A program made the translations under genes and the position numbers. Below are positions 48,367 through 56,404 of a stretch of DNA of 64,000 bases, piece after piece. Positions within the stretch are counted from its first letter, which is position 1, and every line of letters begins with the position of its first letter. The notes beneath the pieces were generated by a model, which was not told where the DNA came from, did not search any database, and was given only the letters and a program-made list of their open reading frames with translations. The stretch is from Salinispora fenicalii (GTDB taxonomy: Bacteria; Actinomycetota; Actinomycetes; Mycobacteriales; Micromonosporaceae): positions 267,212 to 331,211 of the forward strand of contig NZ_KI911472.1 in the NCBI RefSeq assembly GCF_000514815.1, read 5' to 3'.

Positions 48367-49133
48367 CAGTCGCCCACCTCGACCTGGCTGTCGAGCTTCT
48401 TCATCGTGTCCAGCACCGTCTCCGCCGTCGGCTCGATCAGCTCGGAGACGATCTGTCCGTCGGCGAGGAAGACCACCCGGTCGGCGTAGGCGGCGGCGGT
48501 CGGATCATGGGTGACCATGACAATGGTCTGCCCGTGCTCCCGCACCGAGTTGCGGAGGAACTTCAGTACCTCCGCGCCGGCCCGTGAGTCGAGGTTGCCG
48601 GTCGGCTCGTCCGCGAAGATCACCTGTGGGCGGCTGACCAGGGCCCGCGCGCACGCCACCCGCTGCTGCTGCCCACCGGAGAGCTGCGCCGGCCGGTGAT
48701 CCAGCCGATCTTGCAGGCCGACGGTCTCGATCACTGTGTCGAACCAGGCTGGGTCCGGCTTGCGCCCGGCGATCGACAGCGGCAGCAGAATGTTTTCCTT
48801 CGCGGTCAACGTCGGCAGCAGGTTGAACTGTTGGAAGATGAATCCGACCTGATCGCGCCGCAGCTTGGTCAGACCGGCATCCCCCAGGCCGGTGACCGTG
48901 GTCTCGCCGATCGAGACCGTGCCCCGGGTCACGGAGTCCAGCCCGGCGAGGCAGTGCATCAACGTTGACTTGCCCGACCCGGATGGACCCATGATCGCAG
49001 TGAATCGGCTCTGCTCGAACTCACAGGTGACTCCGCGAAGCGCGACCACCTGTGCCTCCCCGCTGCCGTACACCTTCCATACCTCGCTCGCGCGGGCCGC
49101 GGCCTGCGCCTGACGGCCTACCGTCGCGGTCAC
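48366..49133 (-). CDS. ABC transporter ATPase (LolD/MacB-type)
   Basis: 255 residues. Seen: IMGPSGSGKSTLMHCLAGLD (Walker A), FIFQQFNLLPTLTA (Q-loop), LSGGQQQRVACARALVSRP (signature), VIFADEPTGNLDS (Walker B) and VMVTHDPTAAAYADR (switch His). GTG at 49133 follows GAGGGAGAAGAC; extra codons to 49277 lack similarity. Partner of the FtsX-like permease. The upstream region 49134-49427 (294 bases) carries one dyad and no gene. Confidence 0.94.
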   Translation of the reverse strand: MTATVGRQAQAAARASEVWKVYGSGEAQVVALRGVTCEFEQSRFTAIMGPSGSGKSTLMHCLAGLDSVTRGTVSIGETTVTGLGDAGLTKLRRDQVGFIFQQFNLLPTLTAKENILLPLSIAGRKPDPAWFDTVIETVGLQDRLDHRPAQLSGGQQQRVACARALVSRPQVIFADEPTGNLDSRAGAEVLKFLRNSVREHGQTIVMVTHDPTAAAYADRVVFLADGQIVSELIEPTAETVLDTMKKLDSQVEVGD

Positions 49134-49276
49134 GTCTTCTCCCTCTCGTCGATCGGTCCACGCCGTCCCCCTCGGCCGGCGCGGCAGTCCCATCATGGTT
49201 GTTTCCCCGCCCGCATCCCTCCGACTTGCGGCGGAGCCGTGGCGGATATTTGTGCTGCGGGTGTCCCCGAGCGCCA

Positions 49277-49294
49277 CTCAGGGTTGCCCCTGAG
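49277..49294. promoter_or_regulatory. Dyad upstream of the ABC transporter
   Basis: CTCAGGG (49277-49283) and CCCTGAG (49288-49294) around TTGC, flanked by GCGC and CGCC. Placed about 145 bases upstream of the ATPase start and 134 bases past the NarL-type gene stop. Could be the regulator's operator or the terminator of that gene; the position allows both. Confidence 0.45.
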
Positions 49295-49427
49295 CGCCCA
49301 TTGGCGTCGAGCCAGTTCCCGACTGCCCGGGGACCGGCCCCACCTGGTGACGTCCAATGGATGATCAAACCCGCTGCCCCCCAGTTGGTCACGGTAGGTG
49401 AGCGGGACAACCTGGCGGGGCGGGCGC

Positions 49428-50126
49428 TCAGCTCCGGGGCCGGACCAGCCCGGACTCGTACGCCAACACCGCCGCCTGCACCCGGTCACGGAGCCGGAGT
49501 TTGGTCAGGACATGACCGACGTGCGTCTTCACCGTGGTCTCGCTGACTGACAATGCCTGGGCGATCTCCGCGTTGGACCGGCCCCGGGCGACCTGGATCA
49601 GGACCTCCCGCTCCCGCCCGGTCAGCTGGTCGAGTACTTGCGACGGGGTGGCCGCCGGGTCGGGCAGCAGGCCAGCGAGGTGATTGAGTAGTCGATCGAG
49701 GATTTGGGGGGCCACCACTGCGTCGCCGGCAGCGACCGCGCGGATCGCGGCCGTCAGCTCCGCGGAGGACACATCTCGGGGAAGGAAGCCGCGTGCACCG
49801 GCGCGTAGCGGCCCCAGCACATTCTCGTCGAGGTCGGCGGTGGCGAGGATCAGCACCCGTACCGGTAGCCCAGCTTTGACGATCGCCCGCGTCGCGGCCA
49901 TCCCGGCACCGCGGGGCGTGCGAGCATCCAGGAGCACCACGTCGGGCAGTAGCCGACGTGCCAGCTCCACCGCCTCGCCGTCGGTGCCGGCCTCGGCGAC
50001 GACGGTGAGGTCGACCTCGGCACCGAGCACCGTGCGGTAGCCGGTGCGTAATAGTGGCTGGCCGGCGACGACCAGGATTCGGACTGGCCGCCGCTGCGAG
50101 TCAGGGCCCGCGCGGTGTGCATTCAC
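49428..50126 (-). CDS. NarL/LuxR-type response regulator with altered receiver
   Basis: 232 residues: receiver domain about 15-130 and LuxR HTH about 165-225 (LTGREREVLIQVARGRSNAEIAQALSVSETTVKTHV). The phospho-acceptor Asp67 (VVLLDART) is present, but the acidic pair at the end of the first strand is Ala-Gly (VVAGQPLL), and the conserved Lys is Arg (FLPRD). Mg-dependent phosphorylation is therefore doubtful. GTG at 50126 overlaps the nuclease stop. No histidine kinase adjoins. It may control the downstream ABC transporter. Confidence 0.92.
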   Translation of the reverse strand: MNAHRAGPDSQRRPVRILVVAGQPLLRTGYRTVLGAEVDLTVVAEAGTDGEAVELARRLLPDVVLLDARTPRGAGMAATRAIVKAGLPVRVLILATADLDENVLGPLRAGARGFLPRDVSSAELTAAIRAVAAGDAVVAPQILDRLLNHLAGLLPDPAATPSQVLDQLTGREREVLIQVARGRSNAEIAQALSVSETTVKTHVGHVLTKLRLRDRVQAAVLAYESGLVRPRS

Positions 50127-51034
50127 TCGTCGGCGCCCGGCGGCATCGGCTTGGATCGCGAGTCACGGAGCGAATCGGCCGGATTCGGGCCGGCCGGGAA
50201 CGGCGGCGGCGTGCCCCCGAAACTCGGACACAGCCGCTGGTGGCTGCACCAGTCACAGAGCCGGCTTGGCCGGGGGCGGAAGTCCTGAGCGGCGGTGGCT
50301 GCCTCGATCGCCTGCCACAGCGCCACCACCGTGCGCTCGAACCGCACCAATTCGTCGGCGTCCGGGGTGTAGTCGCAGACCTCCGCATCTTTCAGGTAGA
50401 GCAGCCGCAGTACCCGTGGCACCACGCCGCGGGTACGCCACAACACCAGGGCGTAGAACTTGAGCTGGAACAGCGCCCGCGCCTCGAACGCCTCCCGCGG
50501 TGCGCCGCCGGTCTTGTAGTCGACCACCCGAAGCGCGCCGTCCGGTGCCACGTCCAACCGGTCCAGGTAGCCTCGGATTAGCAGTTCCTCGTCCACCACC
50601 GCGGAGATCAGACTCTCCCGCTCAGCCGGCTCCAGGCGGCGCGGATCCTCCACCGCGAAGTAGCCCTGGAGCAGCCCCGCGGCCGAGCGTAGGAACGCCG
50701 ACCGGGCCTCGGCATCGTCGGTGAATAGGGCGGCCAGCTCCGGCTGCTCGGTGACCAGCCGTTCCCACTGCGGAGCCACCAGGTCGCTGGCGGCCCTCGG
50801 GGTGCGGCCAGCAGGGGATAGGTCGAACAGCCGCTCCAGTACGGCGTGCACCAGGGTGCCCCGGGCTTGCTCCACGGTGGGCTGCTCGGGCAGCCGGTCG
50901 ATGCTACGGAACCGGTAGAGCAACGGGCAGGTCTTGAAGTCGGCCGCCCGTGAGGGGGACAGCGAAGCGCGCACCGTGGCCGGCACCTCCGCCGCGGGCG
51001 AGAGCTGCTGGGTTGTCACCGGATCCGCTGTCAT
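50123..51034 (-). CDS. RecB-like PD-(D/E)XK nuclease with Fe-S cysteines
   Basis: 303 residues. Seen: GTLVHAVLERLF (motif I His), RGYLDRLDV and VVDYKTG (D and ExK-type catalytic residues), and four cysteines in Cas4/AddB arrangement: one early (C36 in DFKTCPLLYRF) and C-x2-C-x5-C near the C-terminus (LCDWCSHQRLCP), which probably hold a 4Fe-4S cluster. Actinobacterial homologues lie next to the site-2 protease and TrmI genes. ATG at 51034; upstream codons to 51418 have no similarity. No ribosome site is visible, suggesting a leaderless message. Confidence 0.9.
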   Translation of the reverse strand: MTADPVTTQQLSPAAEVPATVRASLSPSRAADFKTCPLLYRFRSIDRLPEQPTVEQARGTLVHAVLERLFDLSPAGRTPRAASDLVAPQWERLVTEQPELAALFTDDAEARSAFLRSAAGLLQGYFAVEDPRRLEPAERESLISAVVDEELLIRGYLDRLDVAPDGALRVVDYKTGGAPREAFEARALFQLKFYALVLWRTRGVVPRVLRLLYLKDAEVCDYTPDADELVRFERTVVALWQAIEAATAAQDFRPRPSRLCDWCSHQRLCPSFGGTPPPFPAGPNPADSLRDSRSKPMPPGADE

Positions 51035-51105
51035 GACCGGAAAGGGTAGGGCACCGGGCTGACAACGTGACCCGCGCCGTCTGCAAGGCATGATCCGCTC
51101 CCGCG

Positions 51106-51119
51106 TAGCATCGGGCCAG
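51106..51119 (+). promoter_or_regulatory. Candidate leaderless promoter of the site-2 protease gene
   Basis: TAGCAT (51106-51111) lies seven bases before the GTG start at 51119 and no ribosome site is present. This spacing is typical of leaderless actinobacterial messages starting at the G of GTG. Confidence 0.35.
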
Positions 51120-52261
51120 TGGAGTCCAGGAGGCAAGCCCCGCACCGGCCGGCCGGGGTAACCGTCGGCCGGGTAATCGGGGTGCCGCTGCACCTCGACT
51201 GGTCCATGCTGCTGCTCACCCTGGCTGTCACCGTGCTGTACGCCGAGTTCGCCCGTCGAGAGCTCGCCCTCTCTCCGGCCAGTGGATACCTGATCGGTCT
51301 CGGTTTCGTCGTCTCTTTGCTCGGGTCGGTGCTGCTGCACGAGCTCGGTCATGCCCTCACCGCCCGCCGATTCGGAATCGGGGTCCGTGGCATCACCCTG
51401 GAGTTGCTCGGTGGCCACACCGAGATGGACCGAGATGCCCCGACGCCCCGGGCTGATCTGCTGGTGTCCCTCGCCGGGCCGGCGGTCTCCGCGGTACTCG
51501 GCGCGGCGGCGGTCGCCATCACCCTGGCGCTACCTGAGCGCACCCTGGGTCATCAGCTCGCCTTCCAGCTCGCGGCGAGCAACGTCGTGGTCGCGGTCTT
51601 CAACGTGCTGCCCGGGCTGCCGCTGGATGGCGGTCGCGCGCTGCGGGCCGCCGTCTGGGCCGCCACCCGGGACCGGCACCGGGCCACCGAGGTGGCGGGC
51701 TGGGTCGGTCGGGTTGTCGCCGTCGGTACGGGTGGGACCGCCATCGTGCTAGCCCTGACCCGTCCCCCGACGCCGCCGGTGCTGCTCGCGATGCCGCTGA
51801 TGTTGCTGGTCGCGTTCACCCTCTGGCGGGGCGCCGGGCAGTCCATTCGGCTGGCTCGGATCACCCGAAGGCTTCCGCTGATCGATCTCCCCCAGCTGGC
51901 CCGTTCGGTTTGCGCCGTTCCGGCCGGCACCCCACTCGCCGAGGCGCAGCGCCGCGCCACCGGAACCAACCCGCCGGCCGCGCTGCTGGTCACCGACTCC
52001 GCGGGCTGCCCACATGCCCTGGTCAACCCGGCTGCCGTCGCGGCGGTCGCGGTCAACCGCCGGCCCTGGTTGCCGGTGGACGCGGTGGCTCGGCCACTGG
52101 TCGAGGTGCCGACCTTGCCGGTCGGCCTCGATGGTGAGCAGGTGCTGGAGACCGTGCGGCGCCACCCGGGCGCACAGTACGTGGTGACCGCAGGCGAAGA
52201 TGTCGTCGGCATCCTGTACCTCGCGGATCTTGCTCAGCTGCTCGAACCCCACCGGAGATGA
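51119..52261 (+). CDS. Site-2 protease family membrane metalloprotease with CBS domains
   Basis: 380 residues. Seen: zinc motif HELGH (74-78) in a membrane helix, second motif FNVLPGLPLDGGRALRA giving the third ligand, about six membrane segments to residue 235, then a cytoplasmic tail with two CBS-like units (VCAVPAGTPLAEAQRRA; LPVDAVARPLVEVPTLPVG). Rip3-like arrangement; cuts membrane-bound regulators. It starts with GTG and ends 4 bases before trmI, implying a shared transcript. Conserved near the proteasome genes of actinobacteria. Confidence 0.92.
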   Translation: MESRRQAPHRPAGVTVGRVIGVPLHLDWSMLLLTLAVTVLYAEFARRELALSPASGYLIGLGFVVSLLGSVLLHELGHALTARRFGIGVRGITLELLGGHTEMDRDAPTPRADLLVSLAGPAVSAVLGAAAVAITLALPERTLGHQLAFQLAASNVVVAVFNVLPGLPLDGGRALRAAVWAATRDRHRATEVAGWVGRVVAVGTGGTAIVLALTRPPTPPVLLAMPLMLLVAFTLWRGAGQSIRLARITRRLPLIDLPQLARSVCAVPAGTPLAEAQRRATGTNPPAALLVTDSAGCPHALVNPAAVAAVAVNRRPWLPVDAVARPLVEVPTLPVGLDGEQVLETVRRHPGAQYVVTAGEDVVGILYLADLAQLLEPHRR

Positions 52262-52265
52262 ACAC

Positions 52266-53222
52266 GTGACCGCACCGCCCTCCGACGCGCCCGACCAGTA
52301 CGTCCCCACCCCGCCTCCAGCGCGCCGTGGACCGTTTCAGCCCGGTGACCGGGTGCAGTTGACCGACCCGAAGGGGCGAATGCACACCGTCACCCTTGAG
52401 CCGGGCAAGGAGTTCCACACTCACCGCGGCATCCTTCACCACGACGCCCTGATCGGCCAGCCCGACGGCAGCGTCGTCAGCACCGCCGGCGGCGGTACGG
52501 CGTTCCTGGCCCTGCGTCCGCTGCTCGCCGACTACGTCTTGTCGATGCCGCGCGGGGCCCAGGTGATCTACCCGAAGGACTCGGCCCAGATCGTCGCGAT
52601 GGGCGATGTCTTCCCCGGCGCGCGGGTCCTGGAAGCGGGGGCCGGCTCCGGCGCGCTGAGCTGTTCCTTGCTGCGCGCCGTTGGTCCCACCGGAGAGCTG
52701 CACTCGTGGGAGGTGCGCGACGACTTCGCTCAGATCGCCCGACGTAACGTCGAGGCGTTCTTCGGCGGCCCGCACCCGGCCTGGCGGCTGAGGGTCGGGG
52801 ATGTGGCGGCCAACCCGGAGACTGGGTTCGACCGGATCATTCTGGACATGCTCACGCCCTGGGAGAAGCTCGACATGGTCGAGCGGGCCCTGGTGCCCGG
52901 TGGGGTGCTGATTGGCTACGTCGCCACCACTCCGCAGCTTTCCGAGCTGGTGGAGGCGCTGCGGGAGCGGGGCGGCTGGACGGAGCCACGGGCCTGGGAG
53001 TCCCTGGTCCGGGACTGGCACGCGGAGGGGTTGGCCGTTCGGCCCGACCACCGCATGATCGCGCACACCGCGTTCCTGGTGTCTGCGCGTAAGCTCGCCC
53101 CGGGGGTTACCGCCCCACCCCGCCGTCGCAAGCCCAGCAAGGGTATGGAGGCATACGCGCAGCGCCGGGCGGTGCTGCGGGAGGCGGCAGCCGCCCAGGC
53201 TGGTTCGGCGGAGGAGGGATGA
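52266..53222 (+). CDS. trmI: tRNA (adenine-58-N1)-methyltransferase
   Basis: 318 residues. Seen: GDRVQLTDPKGR (N-terminal beta domain), PKDSAQIVAMGDVFPGARVLEAGAGSGALS (SAM motif), and FDRIILDMLTPWEKL with the catalytic Asp. TrmI tetramers methylate A58 of the tRNA T-loop. The C-terminal 40 residues are basic (APPRRRKPSKGMEAYAQRR) as in Rv2118c-type proteins. GTG at 52266 has CCGGAGATG upstream. Downstream neighbour is a conserved hypothetical gene after 81 bases. Confidence 0.95.
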   Translation: MTAPPSDAPDQYVPTPPPARRGPFQPGDRVQLTDPKGRMHTVTLEPGKEFHTHRGILHHDALIGQPDGSVVSTAGGGTAFLALRPLLADYVLSMPRGAQVIYPKDSAQIVAMGDVFPGARVLEAGAGSGALSCSLLRAVGPTGELHSWEVRDDFAQIARRNVEAFFGGPHPAWRLRVGDVAANPETGFDRIILDMLTPWEKLDMVERALVPGGVLIGYVATTPQLSELVEALRERGGWTEPRAWESLVRDWHAEGLAVRPDHRMIAHTAFLVSARKLAPGVTAPPRRRKPSKGMEAYAQRRAVLREAAAAQAGSAEEG

Positions 53223-53303
53223 CGGTCATGACGGTCGAGCAGGACAGCGGGGAATGACGCGAGGGCGGCCGACCGGCGTGGCCCGGTGGTGCGGGGAGGC
53301 GGA

Positions 53304-53876
53304 ATGAAACGGCCGGGCCTGGGCGGCGGCGACGTGCCAGCGGTGTTTCCGGACTGGTCGCCGTATCGGGACCTCGAGTCCGCGGCGCGCGCCTACCTGC
53401 GCGACCCGGATATGGCCCTGGAGTCGCTCGGTGGTGTGCTGCGCGGTGCGTCCGTGCTCGGTTTCACCCTGGAGCGGTTCGTCAACGAGGTCAACGGAGT
53501 CTGGCAGGAGGTGGCCATCTGTGACGGTAGCCGGCTGGTCCTCTGGCACGGCGAGGATGTCCCGCCCGGAGAGGGTCCACCCGGGTCGATGACCTCCTCG
53601 CTGCGGGTGGTTCCGGTCTCCTCGGTAACCGAGGTGGGGTGTCGGCGGAGGCTCACCCGTGCCGACGGCGGCGCCGCGCGGGTGGACGGCATCGATGTCT
53701 ACCTGTTGTTGAGGTCGCTGGACGAGGTGCCGGCGGGCGAGGAGGGGGCCGGTTCGCTCCGGCATGACGCGTTGCGGTTCGGTAAGACCCTCGACGATGG
53801 CGGCGCCGGGCAGATCGCCCGTCTTGAGGAATTCGCCCGGTTGGTTGCCTCGGCCGTCGGTCAGCCACTGCGCTGA
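53304..53876 (+). CDS. Conserved actinobacterial protein of unknown function
   Basis: 190 residues, no family assigned with confidence. Visible: DWSPYRDLESAARAYL helix, FTLERFVNEVNGVWQEVAICDGSRLVLWHGED, then mixed beta strands (LRVVPVSSVTEVGCRRRL) and a C-terminal helix (IARLEEFARLVASAVG). No signal peptide or membrane helix. GGGAGGCGG precedes the ATG. Co-directional with trmI and convergent with the ferredoxin; its constant place beside trmI suggests a housekeeping role. Confidence 0.75.
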   Translation: MKRPGLGGGDVPAVFPDWSPYRDLESAARAYLRDPDMALESLGGVLRGASVLGFTLERFVNEVNGVWQEVAICDGSRLVLWHGEDVPPGEGPPGSMTSSLRVVPVSSVTEVGCRRRLTRADGGAARVDGIDVYLLLRSLDEVPAGEEGAGSLRHDALRFGKTLDDGGAGQIARLEEFARLVASAVGQPLR

Positions 53877-54006
53877 GGGTCGACCGCTCACCGTGCTGAG
53901 GTCCGACCGCTCGCCGTCCGGCTGGGGAAGCTGCTCGGGTGCGGCAGCGCTACCCCCGGCGAGCGCTCAGCCCCCGGCGGTGGCGGTCAGCCTCCGGCGC
54001 GAGCGG

Positions 54007-54300
54007 TCAGTCCTCGGCTTCTGGGCCGGCGACCGGCGTGCCGTCGCCGGCGCGGAGCACGTGGATGCACTCGCCCGGGCACTCCTTCGCCGAGTCGATC
54101 ACCTCTAGGCGGAGGTGTTCTGGCACCTCCACCCGGCCGCCCGGGGCCTGTACCAGCTCACCGTCTGGCCCTTTGACGTAGGCGAGTCCGTCGATGTCGA
54201 ACTCGAAGACCTCTGGCGCGTACTGGACGCAGAGCCCATCGCCCGTGCACAGGTCCTGGTCCACCCAGACCTGTAGCTGGTCCGTCGCGACCTCGATCAC
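54007..54300 (-). CDS. Small ferredoxin (3Fe-4S/4Fe-4S type)
   Basis: 97 residues. Seen: VWVDQDLCTGDGLCVQYAPEVFEFD and AKECPGECIHV, with Cys spacing C-x5-C...CP typical of single-cluster P450-type ferredoxins. Between the two cysteine groups is an unusually long acidic insert (KGPDGELVQAPGGRVEVPE). GTG at 54300, near GGGGGA. Transcribed away from mpa; this ferredoxin is common next to proteasome ATPase genes in actinobacteria. Partner unknown. Confidence 0.9.
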   Translation of the reverse strand: MIEVATDQLQVWVDQDLCTGDGLCVQYAPEVFEFDIDGLAYVKGPDGELVQAPGGRVEVPEHLRLEVIDSAKECPGECIHVLRAGDGTPVAGPEAED

Positions 54301-54474
54301 CGTTCCCCCAGGTTCATCCGTCGTACGCCTTGACGGTACCCGAACCGTCGGAGGGAATCTCCGGCCCACCCGGGGCGATCAAGGTTCGGTGACGAGGGTG
54401 TTGCATGGGACCGAATCGGCCTCATAGCGGTTAGTGTTAGGGCAGAACGTTCAAGCCCCCCGGGGAGGTGGGAC

Positions 54475-56256
54475 GTGGCACGCAGCGACGACGCGGACTC
54501 GCGCGCCGCACGGTGGGAGAAGGAGGCCCACGATCTCTCCACGCAGGTCGCGTTCCTGCAAGAGGAACTCGCCCTGGTGCGGCGCAAATTGACCGAAAGC
54601 CCCCGACAGGTCCGGCAGCTCGAAGAGCGGCTGGCGGCCGCCCAGGCGCAATTGGCGCGGCTGACGGAGAACAATGAGCGGCTCGTGAGCACTCTCAAGG
54701 AAGCGCGAGCGCAGATCGTGACGCTCAAGGAGGAGATTGACCGGCTCGCCCAGCCGCCGAGCGGCTACGGGGTCTTCCTGGCACGGCACGACGATGGCAC
54801 GGTCGATGTGTTCACCGGTGGCCGTAAGCTCCGGGTAGCCGTCTCACCGTCCCTGGAGGTCGCCGACCTGCGCCGGGGGCAGGAGGTCCTGCTCAACGAT
54901 GCGCTCAACATTGTTGACGCGTTCGGTTTTGAGCGGGCTGGTGAGGTGGTCATGCTCAAGGAGGTGCTCGCCGGGCCGGACGGCGCTCCCGGCGACCGTG
55001 CCCTCGTGGTCGCCCACTCGGACGAGGAGCGCGTCGTGCACCTCGCGGAGACGCTGATCGACGCCCCGATTCGGGCGGGTGACTCCCTCATGATCGAGCC
55101 GCGCTCGGCGTACGCCTATGAGCGGATTCCGAAGAGTGAGGTCGAGGAGCTGGTCCTGGAGGAGGTGCCGGATGTCGATTACACCGACATCGGTGGTCTC
55201 CACGCGCAGATCGAGCAGATTCGCGACGCGGTGGAGCTGCCGTTCCTGCACGCCGACCTGTTCCGGGAGCACCAGCTCCGGCCTCCGAAGGGCATCCTGC
55301 TCTACGGGCCGCCGGGCTGCGGCAAGACCCTGATCGCCAAGGCGGTGGCGAACTCGCTGGCGAAGAAGATCGCCGAGCGGCGTGGCGAGGAGAAGCACAC
55401 CAGCTACTTCCTCAACATCAAGGGCCCGGAGCTGCTCAATAAGTACGTCGGCGAGACCGAGCGGCACATTCGGTTGGTCTTCCAGCGGGCCCGGGAGAAG
55501 GCCGGCGAGGGCACACCGGTGATCGTGTTCTTTGACGAGATGGACTCCGTGTTCCGCACCCGGGGCTCCGGTGTCTCGTCGGATGTGGAGAACACCATCG
55601 TCCCGCAGCTGCTCAGTGAGATCGATGGGGTGGAGGGCCTGGAGAACGTCATCGTCATTGGCGCCTCCAACCGGGAGGACATGATCGACCCGGCGATCCT
55701 GCGGCCGGGCCGGCTCGATGTCAAGATCAAGATCGAGCGGCCGGATGCCGAGGCGGCGAAGGACATCTTCTCCAAGTACATTCTGCCCGGTCTGCCCCTG
55801 CACCCGGACGACCTGGCCGAGCATGGCAGTGATCCGCAGGCCACCGTTGCAGCGATGATCGACGCGGTCGTCCTGCGGATGTACTCGGAGACCGAGGAGA
55901 ACCGCTTCCTCGAGGTCACCTACGCCAACGGCGACAAAGATGTCCTCTACTTCAAGGACTTCAACTCCGGGGCGATGATCCAGAACATCGTGGACCGGGG
56001 CAAGAAGATGGCCATCAAGGAGTTCCTCACCTCCGCCCGCAAGGGTCTGCGGCTGCAACACCTCCTCGACGCCTGCGTGGACGAGTTCCGGGAGAACGAG
56101 GACCTGCCCAACACCACCAACCCCGATGACTGGGCGCGCATCTCCGGGAAGAAGGGGGAGCGGATCGTCTACATCCGTACGCTCGTCTCCGGTGGCAAGG
56201 GCGCCGATGCGGGCCGATCCATCGAGACCGCCAGTAACACCGGCCAGTATCTCTGA
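54475..56256 (+). CDS. mpa: Proteasome-associated ATPase Mpa/ARC
   Basis: 593 residues, hexameric unfoldase that feeds pupylated proteins to the 20S core. Seen: N-terminal coiled coil (about 15-80) that binds Pup, two OB-like domains (about 95-235), AAA module with GPPGCGKT (about 278-285) and VIVFFDEMDS (about 350), ASNREDMIDPAILRPGR, and the C-terminal GQYL that docks into the proteasome pocket. GTG at 54475 after GGGGAGG. A TTGCAT-N16-CATAGC box pair at 54401-54428 could be the promoter. Followed by a hairpin before dop. Confidence 0.97.
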   Translation: MARSDDADSRAARWEKEAHDLSTQVAFLQEELALVRRKLTESPRQVRQLEERLAAAQAQLARLTENNERLVSTLKEARAQIVTLKEEIDRLAQPPSGYGVFLARHDDGTVDVFTGGRKLRVAVSPSLEVADLRRGQEVLLNDALNIVDAFGFERAGEVVMLKEVLAGPDGAPGDRALVVAHSDEERVVHLAETLIDAPIRAGDSLMIEPRSAYAYERIPKSEVEELVLEEVPDVDYTDIGGLHAQIEQIRDAVELPFLHADLFREHQLRPPKGILLYGPPGCGKTLIAKAVANSLAKKIAERRGEEKHTSYFLNIKGPELLNKYVGETERHIRLVFQRAREKAGEGTPVIVFFDEMDSVFRTRGSGVSSDVENTIVPQLLSEIDGVEGLENVIVIGASNREDMIDPAILRPGRLDVKIKIERPDAEAAKDIFSKYILPGLPLHPDDLAEHGSDPQATVAAMIDAVVLRMYSETEENRFLEVTYANGDKDVLYFKDFNSGAMIQNIVDRGKKMAIKEFLTSARKGLRLQHLLDACVDEFRENEDLPNTTNPDDWARISGKKGERIVYIRTLVSGGKGADAGRSIETASNTGQYL

Positions 56257-56267
56257 CGGCGGTGGAC

Positions 56268-56300
56268 GCGGGCCCGGGTCGTGGTAGGACCCGGGCCCGC
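56268..56300. terminator. Hairpin between mpa and dop
   Basis: GCGGGCCCGGGTC (56268-56280) and its complement (56288-56300) around GTGGTAG, 12 bases past the mpa stop. dop then needs its own promoter or read-through. Confidence 0.85.
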
Positions 56301-56404
56301 AACCTTCGCTGGGTAATTGCTCCGCACCGCCGCGTCACGATCGGGTGCGGTGCCGACTACTCTCGACGAAGGGATCGGTCGGGGCGAGTGAAGCGGGTAG
56401 GTTG

